The notes: generated by a model not told the origin, from the sequence alone. A DNA stretch of 64,000 nucleotides from Bacteroidota bacterium (GCA_024280155.1 JAJRQQ010000096.1:19168-83167); one strand, 5' to 3'. Positions 43,081 to 53,229 are shown, counted from the stretch's first letter. Translations and numbers: made by a program.

Positions 43081-45114
43081 CTATTGTTCAATTAGCCCAC
43101 TTTTTCGCAACAAAGCAGCTGTTTTTGGTTCTTGCCCTCTAAATGCTTTGTACAATTCCATTGGGTGCTTGCTTCCACCTTTACTCAAAACATTCTCTCG
43201 AAAAGAAGTTGCAATTTCTTGGTTGAAAATTCCATTCTCTTGGAAGTATTCAAAAGCATCTGCTTCGAGAACTTCTGCCCATTTGTAACTGTAATAACCT
43301 GCAGCATAACCACCGGCGAAGATGTGAGAAAACGCACAAGAAGTCAATGTTTTTTCGTTGAATGGAAACAGGGTCGTATTCTTTGTGGCTTCTTTTTCAA
43401 AATCAAGCACAGAAGTGGATTTAATTTCTGCCTGATTGTGCCATGCCATATCCAATTGACCTAAACTTGTTTGTCGAACCGTTTGGTACGCACTTAAAAA
43501 CTGTGCGCTGTCTTTTATTTTTTGCACATATTCCATTGGGATAATTTCACCTGTTTCGTAGTGTTTTGCAAATAATTCCAACGCTTCTTTTTCATAGCAC
43601 CAGTTCTCCATCAATTGAGAAGGCAATTCTACAAAATCCCAAAAAACGGATGTTCCAGAAAGACTTTCGTAATAACCATTGGCTAACATACCGTGTAAAG
43701 CATGCCCGAACTCGTGAAAAAGTGTCGTAACTTCATTAAATGTCAGTAAAGAAGGTTTAGTATCTGTGGGTTTAGTGAAATTACAAACAATCGAAATGAA
43801 AGGACGTTGATTTTTTCCGTCGTATTTATTTTGGGAACGATAAGATGTCATCCAAGCGCCACTTCTTTTACTTTCTCTTGGAAAGAAATCTGCGTAAAAC
43901 AAAGAAAGGAATTTACCTTTTTCATCTTTCACTTCGTAAGTCATCACGTCTTCGTGATAAAGAGGAAGGTCATTTCGCTGATGAAAAGTAATTCCATATA
44001 ATTTCTTAGCAACTTGAAAAGCACCATAGAGAACGTTCTCTAATTTGAAATAAGGTTTTAATAACTCATCATTGATGGCAAATTTTTCGTTTTTCAGTTT
44101 TTCACTGTAGAAAGAGAAATCCCAAGTTTCTATTTTAAAATCAGCCCCCATTCGAGTCGCCATGTCTTGAATTTCTGCAATTTCTTCTTTCGATTTCGGC
44201 AGCGCAACCTCTAACAATTCTTCCCAAAGATGATAAACACGAGAAGGTTTCTCAGCCATTCTTTCTTCAAGAACAAAATCAGCGTAGGTTTTGTATCCGA
44301 GTAAATTTGCTTTCTCTAAGCGTAGAGCAACGATTTTTTGGATATTATTTTCGTTGTTGAAGTCGTTTTTATTGAATCCTCTCGCGCCAAAAGCTTCACT
44401 GAGTTGCTTTCTCAACGCTCGATTCTCGGCATATTGCATGAATGGAATGTAAGATGGATAATCAAGTGTAAATAACCAAGCGTTTTCATTTCCTTTCGAT
44501 TTTGCTAACATTTTTGCAGCTTCTCGAACACCTTCTGGGAGTCCGGCTAAATCTTTTTCGTCTTCAATCCACATTTCAAATTGCTGTGAATCTTTCATCA
44601 CATTTTCAGAGAATGTAAGCGTTAATTTAGCTAATTCTGTATTGATTTCTTTAAGTCTTTCTTTTTCTTTTCCTTTTAAGTTTGCACCACTACGAACACA
44701 CCCTTTATACGTTTTTTCGAGCAGGTAAATTTGCTCGTCGTTGAGTGTTGTTCTATCCTCATTTTCAAAAACCTCTTTTATTGCTTTGAATAAATCTTCA
44801 TCCAAAGAAATTTCATTTGAATATGCGGTTAGTTTTGGAGAAATTTCCTGGGCTAACTTTTGCATTTCATCGGAAGTATTGCAACTGTTTTGGTTGAAAA
44901 AAACAGTGGATACTTTTCCTAATAATTCACCACTTCTTTCGAGCGATTCAATCGTATTCGAAAAGGATGGAGTTGCTTTTTTGACCTTTTCAATTTCTAA
45001 CTTACCCAGTTTAATACCCTCTTCAAAAGCAGGTAAATAGTGTTCTAGCTTGATTTCATCAAAAGGAATTGCTTCAAAAGCCGCAGTATATGGTTGCAAG
45101 AATGGGTTTTTCAT
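43081..45114 (-). CDS. M3-family zinc oligopeptidase (Dcp/PrlC-like)
   Basis: Cytoplasmic thimet-oligopeptidase-family enzyme degrading short peptides. Zinc site 'TTLFHEFGHALHGMLANGYY' (HEFGH at about residue 465) with the third ligand in 'DFVELPSQLMENWCYE'. The N-terminus 'MKNPFLQPYTAAFEAIPFDE' and the conserved end 'FSHIFAGGYAAGYYSYKWAE' fit peptidyl-dipeptidase Dcp more than PrlC. 677 aa, intact. There is no export signal. No operon partner is evident; lysS lies downstream on the same strand's far side with a 136-base gap that shows no structure. Confidence 0.92.
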   Translation of the reverse strand: MKNPFLQPYTAAFEAIPFDEIKLEHYLPAFEEGIKLGKLEIEKVKKATPSFSNTIESLERSGELLGKVSTVFFNQNSCNTSDEMQKLAQEISPKLTAYSNEISLDEDLFKAIKEVFENEDRTTLNDEQIYLLEKTYKGCVRSGANLKGKEKERLKEINTELAKLTLTFSENVMKDSQQFEMWIEDEKDLAGLPEGVREAAKMLAKSKGNENAWLFTLDYPSYIPFMQYAENRALRKQLSEAFGARGFNKNDFNNENNIQKIVALRLEKANLLGYKTYADFVLEERMAEKPSRVYHLWEELLEVALPKSKEEIAEIQDMATRMGADFKIETWDFSFYSEKLKNEKFAINDELLKPYFKLENVLYGAFQVAKKLYGITFHQRNDLPLYHEDVMTYEVKDEKGKFLSLFYADFFPRESKRSGAWMTSYRSQNKYDGKNQRPFISIVCNFTKPTDTKPSLLTFNEVTTLFHEFGHALHGMLANGYYESLSGTSVFWDFVELPSQLMENWCYEKEALELFAKHYETGEIIPMEYVQKIKDSAQFLSAYQTVRQTSLGQLDMAWHNQAEIKSTSVLDFEKEATKNTTLFPFNEKTLTSCAFSHIFAGGYAAGYYSYKWAEVLEADAFEYFQENGIFNQEIATSFRENVLSKGGSKHPMELYKAFRGQEPKTAALLRKSGLIEQ

Positions 45115-45250
45115 AATTTACGTTAAGTTATTCGTAATGTTGTTAATTTCTAGAATAAGAGAACGTAAAAATAAGGAGAAAATTGAGAGGAAGGTAATTA
45201 CTTAGAAAATCATTTTAAGAAAACCATCCAACTCTTCCTCGAAACCGAAA

Positions 45251-46959
45251 TTATAGTATTTCCACAAACAATCCTTCGTCTGTCTTAGTTACTTTGGTTA
45301 AACCGTGTTTCGCCAATCCTTTGATTCCTTTATCCCATTGTTTGTTGCTTAAACCAACTTGAGATTTCAGTTCATTCAAGTCCATTTTTTGTTCTTTGGA
45401 AAGAATGTCAAAGATGATTTTTTCATTCTCTGTTAAATCAGGACCTTGTTTTCCAAAAACTTCTGGTTTCATTTGAGGGAAGAATAAAACTTCTTGAATA
45501 GAAGGGTTGTTGGTTAAAAACATAATCAGGCGATCCATTCCGATTCCCATTCCACTCGTTGGCGGCATACCATATTCTAACGAACGCAAGAAATCTTGAT
45601 CGATAAATTCACTTGCCTCATCGTCACCTTTTGCGGCTAATTTAATTTGTTCTTCAAAACGTTGGCGTTGGTCGATTGGGTCATTCAGTTCAGAATATGC
45701 ATTCGCAATTTCTTTTCCACAAACCATTAACTCAAAACGTTCTGTCAAAGTTGGATCATCTCGGTGTTCTTTACACAAAGGCGACATTTCTTTTGGGTAA
45801 TCAGTAATGAACGTCGGTTGAATGTAGTTTCCTTCACATTTTTCGCCGAAAATCTCATCGATTAATTTCCCAACACCCATTGTTTCATTCACTTCAATTC
45901 CCATTTCTTGGCAAGCAGCACGTAATTCATCTTCTGTTTTACCTTTGATATCGAATCCTGTGAAATCAATAATCGATTGACGCATCGTAATACGTTTATA
46001 CGGCGCTTTGAAGTTGATTTTATGTTCACCAAAAGTTGCTTCAGAAGTTCCATTTACCTCAATTGCACAGTGTTCGAGCAATCGTTCAGCAAAATCCATC
46101 ATCCAGTTGTAATCTTTGTATGATACATAGATTTCCATGGCTGTAAACTCAGGGTTATGGGTTCTGTCCATTCCTTCATTTCTGAAATTCTTCGAGAATT
46201 CATAGACACCATCAAATCCTCCAACAATTAATCTTTTCAAGTATAGTTCATTGGCAATTCTCATGTACAATGGAATATCCAAAGCATTGTGGTGTGTTAT
46301 AAATGGACGAGCAGCAGCACCACCCGCAATGGATTGTAAAATTGGTGTTTCAACCTCCATGTAACCTGCTTCATTAAAGAAGTTGCGCATGGCAGTGAAT
46401 AATTTTGTTCTTTTTATAAAAATTTCTTTCACCTGCGGATTCACTACTAAATCAGCGTAGCGTTGTCGGTATCTTAATTCTGGGTCGGTAAAAGCATCGT
46501 GCACATTTCCTTCAGCATCTGTTTTTGGAAGAGGCAAAGGTTTAGTGATTTACTTAACAGTGTTAATTCTTTTACTTTAATAGAGGTTTCGCCCACTTTG
46601 GTTTTAAAAACAATTCCTTTAACACCGATAAAGTCACCTAAATCCAATAGTTTTTTGAAAACTTGGTTGTAGAGTGTTTTATCTTCACCAGGACAAATTT
46701 CATCTCTATTTACATAGATTTGAATTCTTCCTTCGGCATCTTGTATCTCAGCAAAAGCAGCTTTCCCCATGTCACGATTAGACATCATTCTTCCTGCAAT
46801 GCAGACTTCTTTGCCATCTTCGAACTTCTTCTTTATATCGGTAGAATAATCAGTTACCGGATATAAATCCGCTGGATAAGGGTTGATTCCCAAATCACGT
46901 AATCGATTCAACTTTTCTCTACGTTGAATTTCTTGATTAGAAAGTTCTAATGTGCTCAT
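45251..46959 (-). pseudogene. lysS: Lysyl-tRNA synthetase, class II, with an apparent one-base frameshift
   Basis: Essential class II LysRS. The N-terminal OB-fold part is 'NRLRDLGINPYPADLYPVTD', 'VCIAGRMMSNRDMGKAAFAE'. The catalytic core has motif 1 near '[20 protein letters not shown]', motif 2 '[20 protein letters not shown]' and motif 3 '[15 protein letters not shown]'. The frame shifts at 46541-46543 ('AAA' on the coding strand): one more A turns 'SKSLN' into '[16 protein letters not shown]', which is the expected sequence. An extra C-terminal domain of about 75 residues ('[20 protein letters not shown]') is a winged-helix-like extension that I recall from Bacteroidota LysRS. Because the gene is essential and the rest is intact, sequencing error is the likely cause. 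Confidence 0.9.
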
Positions 46960-47041
46960 AATATTTATTTGTGGGGCAAAGATAAGTTTCTTAGCTTAAA
47001 ATGAATCAATGAAGAATAAAAATTAATCAGAAGAACAAAAA

Positions 47042-47070
47042 ATCCCATTCTAACAATGCTAAAATGGGAT
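47042..47070 (-). terminator. Rho-independent terminator after the small acidic lipoprotein
   Basis: ATCCCATT / AATGGGAT 8-bp stem with a 13-base loop. On the minus strand it continues into TTTTTGTTC. It lies 21 bases beyond the stop of the lipoprotein gene and separates it from lysS. Confidence 0.78.
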
Positions 47071-47090
47071 AAATTAATCTTAAAGGGAAT

Positions 47091-47384
47091 TTATTTTTCC
47101 ATCAACTCGTTGATTTCAGTTTGAGCTTCTTCTGTTTTTTCTTCGATGATTTCTTTTGCTTGTTCTTCCAATTCGACCATCGCTTCTTCTTGAACCTTAT
47201 CAAATTGTTCGTTGGTTGATTTTTCTAATTCTTCAAAAGCAGCATCTGTTGATTCTTTCAAATCTTCAAAAGCAGCATCTATTTCTTGTTCAATTTGCTC
47301 ATCTGTTTTTTCTTCACTAGAACTACAGGCAGTCATAGAAACTGCAGCAATTAATGCCATTCCAAGGATAAATTTTCGTTTCAT
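47091..47384 (-). CDS. Small Glu-rich coiled-coil lipoprotein
   Basis: 97 aa. Lipobox 'AAVSMTAC' (Cys20) is followed by an unbroken charged helix with heptad-like spacing ('DAAFEDLKESTDAAFEELEK', 'EQFDKVQEEAMVELEEQAKE'). It contains a near duplication 'DAAFEDLKEST'/'DAAFEELEKST', 11 residues repeated in tandem. Architecture recalls Lpp-like or membrane-tether lipoproteins, but there is no C-terminal Lys motif for peptidoglycan linkage as in Lpp. Function unknown. Single gene with its own terminator. Confidence 0.7.
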   Translation of the reverse strand: MKRKFILGMALIAAVSMTACSSSEEKTDEQIEQEIDAAFEDLKESTDAAFEELEKSTNEQFDKVQEEAMVELEEQAKEIIEEKTEEAQTEINELMEK

Positions 47385-47461
47385 TTTGTTGTTGTGTTAA
47401 TTGATTTAGAGTATAATAATAGAAAAAAATCTTCATATTTCATCTTTAACTCATTTTTTTC

Positions 47462-47469
47462 TATTTTTG
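47462..47469 (+). promoter_or_regulatory. Candidate -7 box TATTTTTG for sod
   Basis: TATTTTTG matches TAnnTTTG and ends 26 bases before the sod ATG at 47496. No TTTG -33 element at 19-21 bases. Placement relative to the gene is good. Confidence 0.45.
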
Positions 47470-47495
47470 TAGAAACATTCTAAATAAGAAAAATT

Positions 47496-48095
47496 ATGTC
47501 ATTTGAATTACCAAAATTACCTTACGCTTATGATGCGTTAGAACCACATATTGATGCAAGAACAATGGAAATCCACCATTCTAAGCATCATCAAGGATAT
47601 ACAAACAACTTAAACAATGCAATTGCAGGGACTGAGTTCGAAGGAAAAACAATCGAAGAAATCTTGGCAGGTTGTAAAGATAATCCAGCAGTTAGAAATA
47701 ACGGTGGGGGATATTGGAACCATGACCTGTTTTGGAAAGTAATGTCGCCAAATGGTGGTGGAGAGCCAACAGGAGAATTAGCAGATGCAATTAATTCAGC
47801 ATTTGGTTCTTTCGCAGAATTTAAAGAAGCTTTTTCTAAAGCAGCAGCGACTCGTTTCGGTTCAGGTTGGGCTTGGTTGTGTGTTGTTGACGGAAAATTA
47901 GAGGTTTGTTCTACAGCAAATCAAGATAATCCATTAATGGATTTGGCTTGTAAAGGTCAACCAATTATGGGACTTGATGTTTGGGAACATGCTTATTATT
48001 TAAACTACCAAAACAGAAGACCAGACTATATCAATGCGTTTTTTAATGTGTTGAATTGGGAAGAAGTTGCGAAGAATTTTGCAGCAGCAAAATAA
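47496..48095 (+). CDS. sodA: Superoxide dismutase (Fe/Mn family)
   Basis: Cytoplasmic enzyme dismutating superoxide. It opens '[20 protein letters not shown]'. The metal ligands are seen in '[17 protein letters not shown]' (first His, with the His-Tyr pair), '[11 protein letters not shown]' (second His) and '[20 protein letters not shown]'-type 'DVWEHAYY' (Asp and His). 199 aa is normal. Residues distinguishing Fe from Mn are not decisive by eye; 'NGGG' after the second helix is compatible with either. Monocistronic, with a terminator after it. Confidence 0.95.
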   Translation: MSFELPKLPYAYDALEPHIDARTMEIHHSKHHQGYTNNLNNAIAGTEFEGKTIEEILAGCKDNPAVRNNGGGYWNHDLFWKVMSPNGGGEPTGELADAINSAFGSFAEFKEAFSKAAATRFGSGWAWLCVVDGKLEVCSTANQDNPLMDLACKGQPIMGLDVWEHAYYLNYQNRRPDYINAFFNVLNWEEVAKNFAAAK

Positions 48096-48115
48096 GTAGT
48101 AACAAGTTAAATTTT

Positions 48116-48146
48116 AAATGCGGTGAGGAAACTTGCCGCATTTTTT
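48116..48146 (+). terminator. Rho-independent terminator after sod
   Basis: AAATGCGG / CCGCATTT 8-bp stem with a 12-base loop, then a T-rich stretch (TTTTGTTTT), 20 bases beyond the sod stop. Confidence 0.82.
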
Positions 48147-48218
48147 GTTTTCATAGTTTATTTAGAGTGTGTTTATGTAACCTGATTACACTTTCTCGTT
48201 TAAATGTAAAACAACCCC

Positions 48219-49094
48219 ATGAAAACAATCCTTTCCACATTTATTCAAACTATTTTTTTAACCACTTTTTTATTCTTGATTTTTTCTAACTCCTCAACGC
48301 CTGTTGTTCGGGAATTTTCAATATTTGATGCAATCAATAATAAAAGTATTACAGCTCAATTCGAATCAATTGGAAAATACAGTGGGAATTCAGTACACTC
48401 TAAGCTAGTGAACAATACTTCATCTGATATAAAATTGCTTATTCCTGCAGGGACTCTCTATATTCCTGAAAATGATGGAGAGCAAACTTTGATTCAATTA
48501 GAAGATGATTTCATTGTGATACATAAAAATGAGACAATTATTCATCGATTCTCAGGTTTTTGTACGGAATTTAACGATCGTGTGCCTACCACGCAAAATT
48601 CAATGCGTATTGCACAAAATAAAAATCAAAAACTGGGGAAATTGATACAGTACATGAAAGGAAAAGATATTGATCATGAAGCTTATCAAGGAGCTGTTTG
48701 GGCAATTACAGATAATGAGAATGTCTCAAACATTTCTGCGAATAACGATGAAACTGAAGAATTAAAAAATTATCTTTTCACTTTGACAGGGCAAAAAAAA
48801 GAATGGTATAGCTCTCCACAAGATATAACTGTATCTAATGGAAGAATTGTTCGGGAAACCGTTTTAATAACAGGGGAGTTAAAGTTTGATTGTGCCAGAG
48901 GGACCAATGTTTATCAAGATATTCATAAAGAGGATGGTGAGGATGTACATATTAGTAGTCGATATATGACGGCAAAATATGGTAAGGTTACTTATACCTT
49001 TACTCTAAAGGTGAGGGGATGGGATGAAGGCAAGTATTACATCCGAATTCATGACGGCTCTAATGAAATCACACGCTATTATTTCGAAGTGTAA
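48219..49094 (+). CDS. Secreted protein of unknown function, possible thioester-like domain
   Basis: Not firmly recognised. A signal peptide or anchor ('TIFLTTFLFLIFSNSS') is followed by a beta-rich domain ('VHSKLVNNTSSDIKLLIPAG'). Then come 'FSGFCTEFNDRVPTTQNSM' and, about 50 residues later, 'YQGAVWAITDNENVSNISA'. A Cys after an aromatic residue plus a downstream Q-x-A-[IV]-W motif is the layout of Cys-Gln thioester (TQxA-type) adhesion domains, so an internal thioester is possible but unproven. A final beta-sandwich ('VTYTFTLKVRGWDEGKYYIR') ends the protein. There is no T9SS sorting domain. Only two cysteines are present (FC and FDCARG), so a disulphide is the alternative. Confidence 0.5.
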   Translation: MKTILSTFIQTIFLTTFLFLIFSNSSTPVVREFSIFDAINNKSITAQFESIGKYSGNSVHSKLVNNTSSDIKLLIPAGTLYIPENDGEQTLIQLEDDFIVIHKNETIIHRFSGFCTEFNDRVPTTQNSMRIAQNKNQKLGKLIQYMKGKDIDHEAYQGAVWAITDNENVSNISANNDETEELKNYLFTLTGQKKEWYSSPQDITVSNGRIVRETVLITGELKFDCARGTNVYQDIHKEDGEDVHISSRYMTAKYGKVTYTFTLKVRGWDEGKYYIRIHDGSNEITRYYFEV

Positions 49095-49191
49095 CGTTAA
49101 TTCTCCCAAATCATTTTCTCTCAGTACAAAAGTTAACGTCATTTCGTTAGTAACTTTGCAAAATCTAGGTCAAAACCCTTTTGATTTTTCT

Positions 49192-49199
49192 TAATTTTG
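49192..49199 (+). promoter_or_regulatory. Candidate -7 box TAATTTTG for the dut operon
   Basis: TAATTTTG ends 22 bases before the dut ATG; a second match TAACTTTG sits at 49151-49158. Neither has a -33 partner at standard spacing. Confidence 0.4.
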
Positions 49200-49221
49200 T
49201 TAGTTGAATGAAATTTGAGAA

Positions 49222-49656
49222 ATGAAAGTTAAAATTATCAACCAATCGAATCACGAATTACCGGCCTACGAAACTATTGCTTCTGCCGGACTAGACGTTC
49301 GTGCAAATATTCAAGAAAGCATCACTTTAAAACCTTTGGAAAGAACACTTGTGAAAACAGGTCTTTTTATGGAAATACCCGTAGGGTATGAATGTCAAGT
49401 GCGACCTAGAAGTGGTTTGGCATTTAAAAAAGGAGTGACTGTTTTGAATGCACCTGGAACAATCGATGCTGATTACCGTGGAGAAGTTGGCGTAATTCTT
49501 ATCAACCTTTCGAATGAAGATTTTGTGATTGAAAACGGAGAGAGAATTGCTCAATTAGTGTTTGCTAAAGTAGAGCAAGCAGAATGGGAGAATGTGGAAG
49601 TTTTAACAGAAACGGAACGTGGTGCTGGCGGATTTGGAAGCACAGGAGTGAAGTAA
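49222..49656 (+). CDS. dut: dUTP pyrophosphatase
   Basis: Trimeric dUTPase hydrolysing dUTP to dUMP and pyrophosphate, keeping uracil out of DNA. All five motifs are present: '[10 protein letters not shown]' (1), '[20 protein letters not shown]' (2), '[18 protein letters not shown]' (3, catalytic Asp), '[13 protein letters not shown]' (4) and the C-terminal P-loop-like '[13 protein letters not shown]' (5). 144 aa, complete. First gene of the conserved dut-nucleotidyltransferase-TPR-DUF4292-M23 row. Confidence 0.96.
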   Translation: MKVKIINQSNHELPAYETIASAGLDVRANIQESITLKPLERTLVKTGLFMEIPVGYECQVRPRSGLAFKKGVTVLNAPGTIDADYRGEVGVILINLSNEDFVIENGERIAQLVFAKVEQAEWENVEVLTETERGAGGFGSTGVK

Positions 49657-49662
49657 GATTTG

Positions 49663-49689
49663 CCCTTCGACAAGCTCAGGGCTCGGTGA
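49663..49689. repeat. Dispersed 'CCCTTCGACAAGCTCAGGG' repeat
   Basis: CCCTTCGACAAGCTCAGGGCTCGGTGA between dut and the nucleotidyltransferase gene matches a short interspersed sequence that I recall from many Bacteroidota genomes. It is related to the arms of the element at 21327. It lies in an operon gap and could form a CCCT...AGGG hairpin. Confidence 0.55.
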
Positions 49690-49709
49690 TTTAAGAAATA
49701 AAAGATAAA

Positions 49710-50729
49710 ATGAAAATAATTGTACCAATGGCAGGTCGAGGTTCTCGACTAAGACCACATACTTTAACTGTACCAAAACCATTAATTCCAGTGGCAGGTC
49801 AACCAATTGTGCATCGATTGGTAAAAGATATCGCAGAAATAGTGAATGAACCTATCGAAGAGGTAGCATTTATTCTTGGTGACCCTGCATTTTTTGGTGA
49901 TGAGGTCATTGAAAGTTTAAAAAAATTAGCGAACGATTTAGGAGCGAAAGCATCAATTTATCGCCAAGATGAACCGTTAGGGACCGGTCATGCAATTATG
50001 TGTGCGAAAGAATCTCTTTCTGGTCCTGCCGTTGTGGCTTATGCGGACACATTGATTCAGGCGACTTTTGAGTTAGACCCTACAGCAGATGCTGTGATTT
50101 GGGTGAAAGAAGTTGAACGGCCTGAAGCTTTTGGTGTTGTAAAACTGAATGACAAAGAAGAAATCGTTGAATTGGTAGAGAAACCAACAGAATTTGTGAG
50201 TAATAAAGCTGTGATTGGCATCTATTATTTCAAAGAAGTCGGAGAATTGAAAGCTGAACTTCAACATGTTCTCGACAACAACATTATCAATGGTGGAGAA
50301 TACCAAATCAATGATGGAATCAAAGGAATGATGTCCAAAGGAAAGGTATTTAAAACGGGAGCTGTTGACCAATGGATGGATTGCGGAAATAAAAAAGTAA
50401 CCGTAGAAACCAATCAGCAAGTATTGAAAAACGAACAAGCAAAAGGTGTGAATACCATTCATTCTTCAGTGACATTGAAAAATTCTAAAATCATTGAACC
50501 TTGTTTTATTGGGGAGAATGTAAGATTGGTAAATTCTGTGGTTGGACCATTTGCATCAATTGGAGATAATTGCGAGATCGTTTATTCTGTCGTGAATAAT
50601 TCAATTGTTCAGCATGAAACAACGATAAAAAACATGGTTATGCGTGACTCGATGATTGGTTCTAAATCAAAAATCAATGGTTTGGCGCAGGATTTGAGTC
50701 TCGGCGATTATTCTTTCATGAATGATTAA
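49710..50729 (+). CDS. Sugar-1-phosphate nucleotidyltransferase with C-terminal left-handed beta helix
   Basis: Rossmann-type NTP transferase. Signature 'PMAGRGSRLRPHTLTVPKPLI' is the G-x-G-x-R...PK nucleotide loop (seen here in 20-residue form). 'DEPLGTGHAIMCAKESL', 'VVAYADTLI' (metal Asp) and 'PEAFGVVKLNDKEEIVELVE' follow. The C-terminal 90 residues repeat hexapeptide-like turns ('SVTLKNSKIIEPCFIGENVR', 'VVGPFASIGDNCEIVYSVV'), a short beta helix as in GlmU/RmlA-long types. The sugar cannot be assigned. It overlaps the TPR lipoprotein gene by eight bases and is part of the envelope row. Confidence 0.85.
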   Translation: MKIIVPMAGRGSRLRPHTLTVPKPLIPVAGQPIVHRLVKDIAEIVNEPIEEVAFILGDPAFFGDEVIESLKKLANDLGAKASIYRQDEPLGTGHAIMCAKESLSGPAVVAYADTLIQATFELDPTADAVIWVKEVERPEAFGVVKLNDKEEIVELVEKPTEFVSNKAVIGIYYFKEVGELKAELQHVLDNNIINGGEYQINDGIKGMMSKGKVFKTGAVDQWMDCGNKKVTVETNQQVLKNEQAKGVNTIHSSVTLKNSKIIEPCFIGENVRLVNSVVGPFASIGDNCEIVYSVVNNSIVQHETTIKNMVMRDSMIGSKSKINGLAQDLSLGDYSFMND

Positions 50730-52433
50730 ATCTTTTTTCTATATCGCTTTTCTTATTGTCTTCACATTTTCATGTGGAACAGCTAAAGAAGTGGCGAAAG
50801 AGGAGAGTATCGAAACGCGAAAAGCCAATCAAAAACATATTTCATTATTTCACGAGGGGGTTCGACAAAAACTCAAAGGAAATACTGACGGTGCGATTGA
50901 GAAATTTGAAGCTTGTTTAGCCATTAAGCAAGATGATGATGCGGTTTATTTTGCGTTATCAGAATTAGAATATACCCGAAAGAATTACAATTTATCAGCA
51001 GAATACATCAAAAAAGCGTATGAAATTGATCCCAATAATTCACGTTATATTCAAGATGTAGCCTATCAATATTACGAAAAGAAAGACTATGAGAATGCGA
51101 GTCTTTACTTTAGTAAGCTGGTTGAAATTGATCCCCATAAAGTTGAATGGGTGTATGGCTATGCACAAACATTGGTTCAAAATGGCGAGTATAAAAAAGC
51201 AATCGAAACGCTCGACCAAATGGAGTCTTTGATTGGAAAAAATGCTCAATTATCCGTTGAAAAATATCATTTATATCGAAAATTAAAGAAACCTGAATTG
51301 GCTTTGAATGAATTGGATGAAGGACGAAAAGTCTTTCCAGATGATGCTCAATTGATTGGTACAATGGTCGATTATTACATTGAAAATAATGAAGAAGATG
51401 AAGCCGTAGAAATGTTAGAGAATTTGGTTCGAGTTTCACCTGAAAATCATTCTGCACAATTGGCATTAGCTGATTTCTATTTTGCAAAAAAGCAGGAAGA
51501 ACTAGGGTTTCAACATCTAAAATTGGCTTTTCAGTCAGAAAGTATGGAACTGGATGATAAGATGAAAATTGTGATTGACTTGAGTGGTGAAAAAGAAGTT
51601 GTCGATGAAAACGCCTTTGATTTAGCGAAAGAAATGGTCATTCTATATCCAGAAGAAGCAAAAGCTCATTCGATTTATGCAGATTTCTTATTGCAGAAAG
51701 GAGAAGAAGATGAAGCATTGAAAGAATATAAAAAAGCGATAGAATTTGATGATGCACAATTTCCCATTTGGAATCAAGTGTTGATGATGGAATACAAAGC
51801 GGGAGATTTTGAAGCATTGTACAAAGACAGCAAAGAATGCTTAACTCTTTTTCCAAGTATTTCGTCAGTTTACTTGTTGAATGGGGTGAGTGCAAATAGA
51901 ATAAAAAAATATGAAGATGCCATTGACGTACTTTCTTCAGGGAAAGAATTAGTCATGAAAGACCCTCGATTAAAAGCGGAGTTTTACGGTCAACTAGGTG
52001 ATAGTTATTTTGGGTTAAATGAAATTAAATTAGCGAAAGAAAGTTACCAAAAAGCGATGAATTTAGACCCTGGAAGTGGATTATTGGTGAATAATTATGC
52101 TTTTCAGGTGGCAAAATCAGAGGTAAACATTGACCAAGCCAAAAAATGATGGAGGATTTGCTTTCCTCTTCCCTAAACAGTTACGTTTTCATTGACACTT
52201 ATGGTTATGTACTTTTCCAGAATGGAGAATACAAGGAAGCGAAGAAGCAATTTGAAGATGCGATGGTTATTAACCCGACAGATGTTGTAGTAATGGAACA
52301 TTTAGGAGATGTTTATTATAAATTAGAAGAAGAAAATAAAGCCATCGAATGGTGGGAAATGGCAAAAGAGAAAGGTGCAAAGAATTCAATTTTGCTAAAA
52401 AAAATAGAAGATAAAAAATATTATGAAGAGTAA
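50722..52433 (+). pseudogene. TPR-repeat lipoprotein, frameshifted in an A6 run
   Basis: Lipobox 'VFTFSC' (Cys18) is followed by many tetratricopeptide repeats ('AEYIKKAYEIDPNNSRYIQD', 'LGDSYFGLNEIKLAKESYQK'). The first track ORF stops right after 'NIDQAKK' (TGA 52147-52149). The second (52146-52433) begins 'MMEDLLSSSLNSYVFIDTYG' and completes the last TPRs. One more A in the run 52141-52146 gives '...QAKKMMEDLL...', a seamless repeat of 571 aa. The TGATG overlap could also permit re-initiation and two polypeptides. Conserved Bacteroidota neighbourhood (between a nucleotidyltransferase and DUF4292) suggests an outer-membrane biogenesis role; function unproven. Confidence 0.78.
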
Positions 52434-53229
52434 AAACCTTTATATCTGGATAGGTTTAGTGGCTATGTTTTTAGTGTCTTGTGCAAAGACATCTGTTGCT
52501 GATGGTGAGAAATTGACCAAAAAGAAGGATGGTGAATTAAGAACGGCTTTGGAAGATATTTCACAAGATTCTTTTGATTATTTCTACGCTAAAATAGGAA
52601 CGAAATACAAAGATTCTACACAGAATGTGTCCTTTAAGATTTCAGTAAGAATGAGAAAGGATAGCGTCGTAAATACACTTTTAACATACGCGCGCTTGCC
52701 GATTTATAATACATTAATCACTCCAGACACCATTAAGATGGTTGATAAACGAGATAAGTGTGTGATGACTGAAAGTTTGAATTATTTCAGAAAGAAATTT
52801 GCCATTGATGTAGAGTTTCAAAACATTGAGGAATTCTTTTTTGGCAATCCAATAGCATTTGATGTGAATAAGAAATACTATCGTGTCAACGACGCTTACA
52901 ATTACATTTTATGTTCACACAAAAAACATGAGATTAAAAAGAATATCAGAAAAGATAAAAGAGAAATTATCACGTATTATACTTTGTCAGATGATATGAA
53001 ATCATTGAAACAGCAAAGAATAGTTTCTCCCATTGATACCACTACGATTGTGATTGATTATGTGGAAAGAGCTTGGGTTGGCGATGTTTTTTTACCTAAA
53101 AAAGTTGAAATTACAGTTCAAATGCCTCGTCAAGAGCTTTATGTATTTCTTGATTATAAAAAAATACGTTTGAATAAAAAAGAGAAGATTCATTTTGTAA
53201 TTCCAGAAAAATATGGTGAATGTAAGTAA
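52423..53229 (+). CDS. DUF4292-type lipoprotein
   Basis: 268 aa; lipobox 'MFLVSC' (Cys20). The body is beta-rich with 'LTYARLPIYNTLITPDTIKM', 'FFFGNPIAFDVNKKYYRV' and 'PIDTTTIVIDYVERAWVGDV', ending 'KIHFVIPEKYGEC'. This is the DUF4292 family, whose fold resembles LolA/LolB-like lipoprotein carriers; that similarity is recalled rather than measured. Overlaps both neighbours by 11 and 17 bases, showing tight coupling. Confidence 0.82.
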   Translation: MKSKNLYIWIGLVAMFLVSCAKTSVADGEKLTKKKDGELRTALEDISQDSFDYFYAKIGTKYKDSTQNVSFKISVRMRKDSVVNTLLTYARLPIYNTLITPDTIKMVDKRDKCVMTESLNYFRKKFAIDVEFQNIEEFFFGNPIAFDVNKKYYRVNDAYNYILCSHKKHEIKKNIRKDKREIITYYTLSDDMKSLKQQRIVSPIDTTTIVIDYVERAWVGDVFLPKKVEITVQMPRQELYVFLDYKKIRLNKKEKIHFVIPEKYGECK

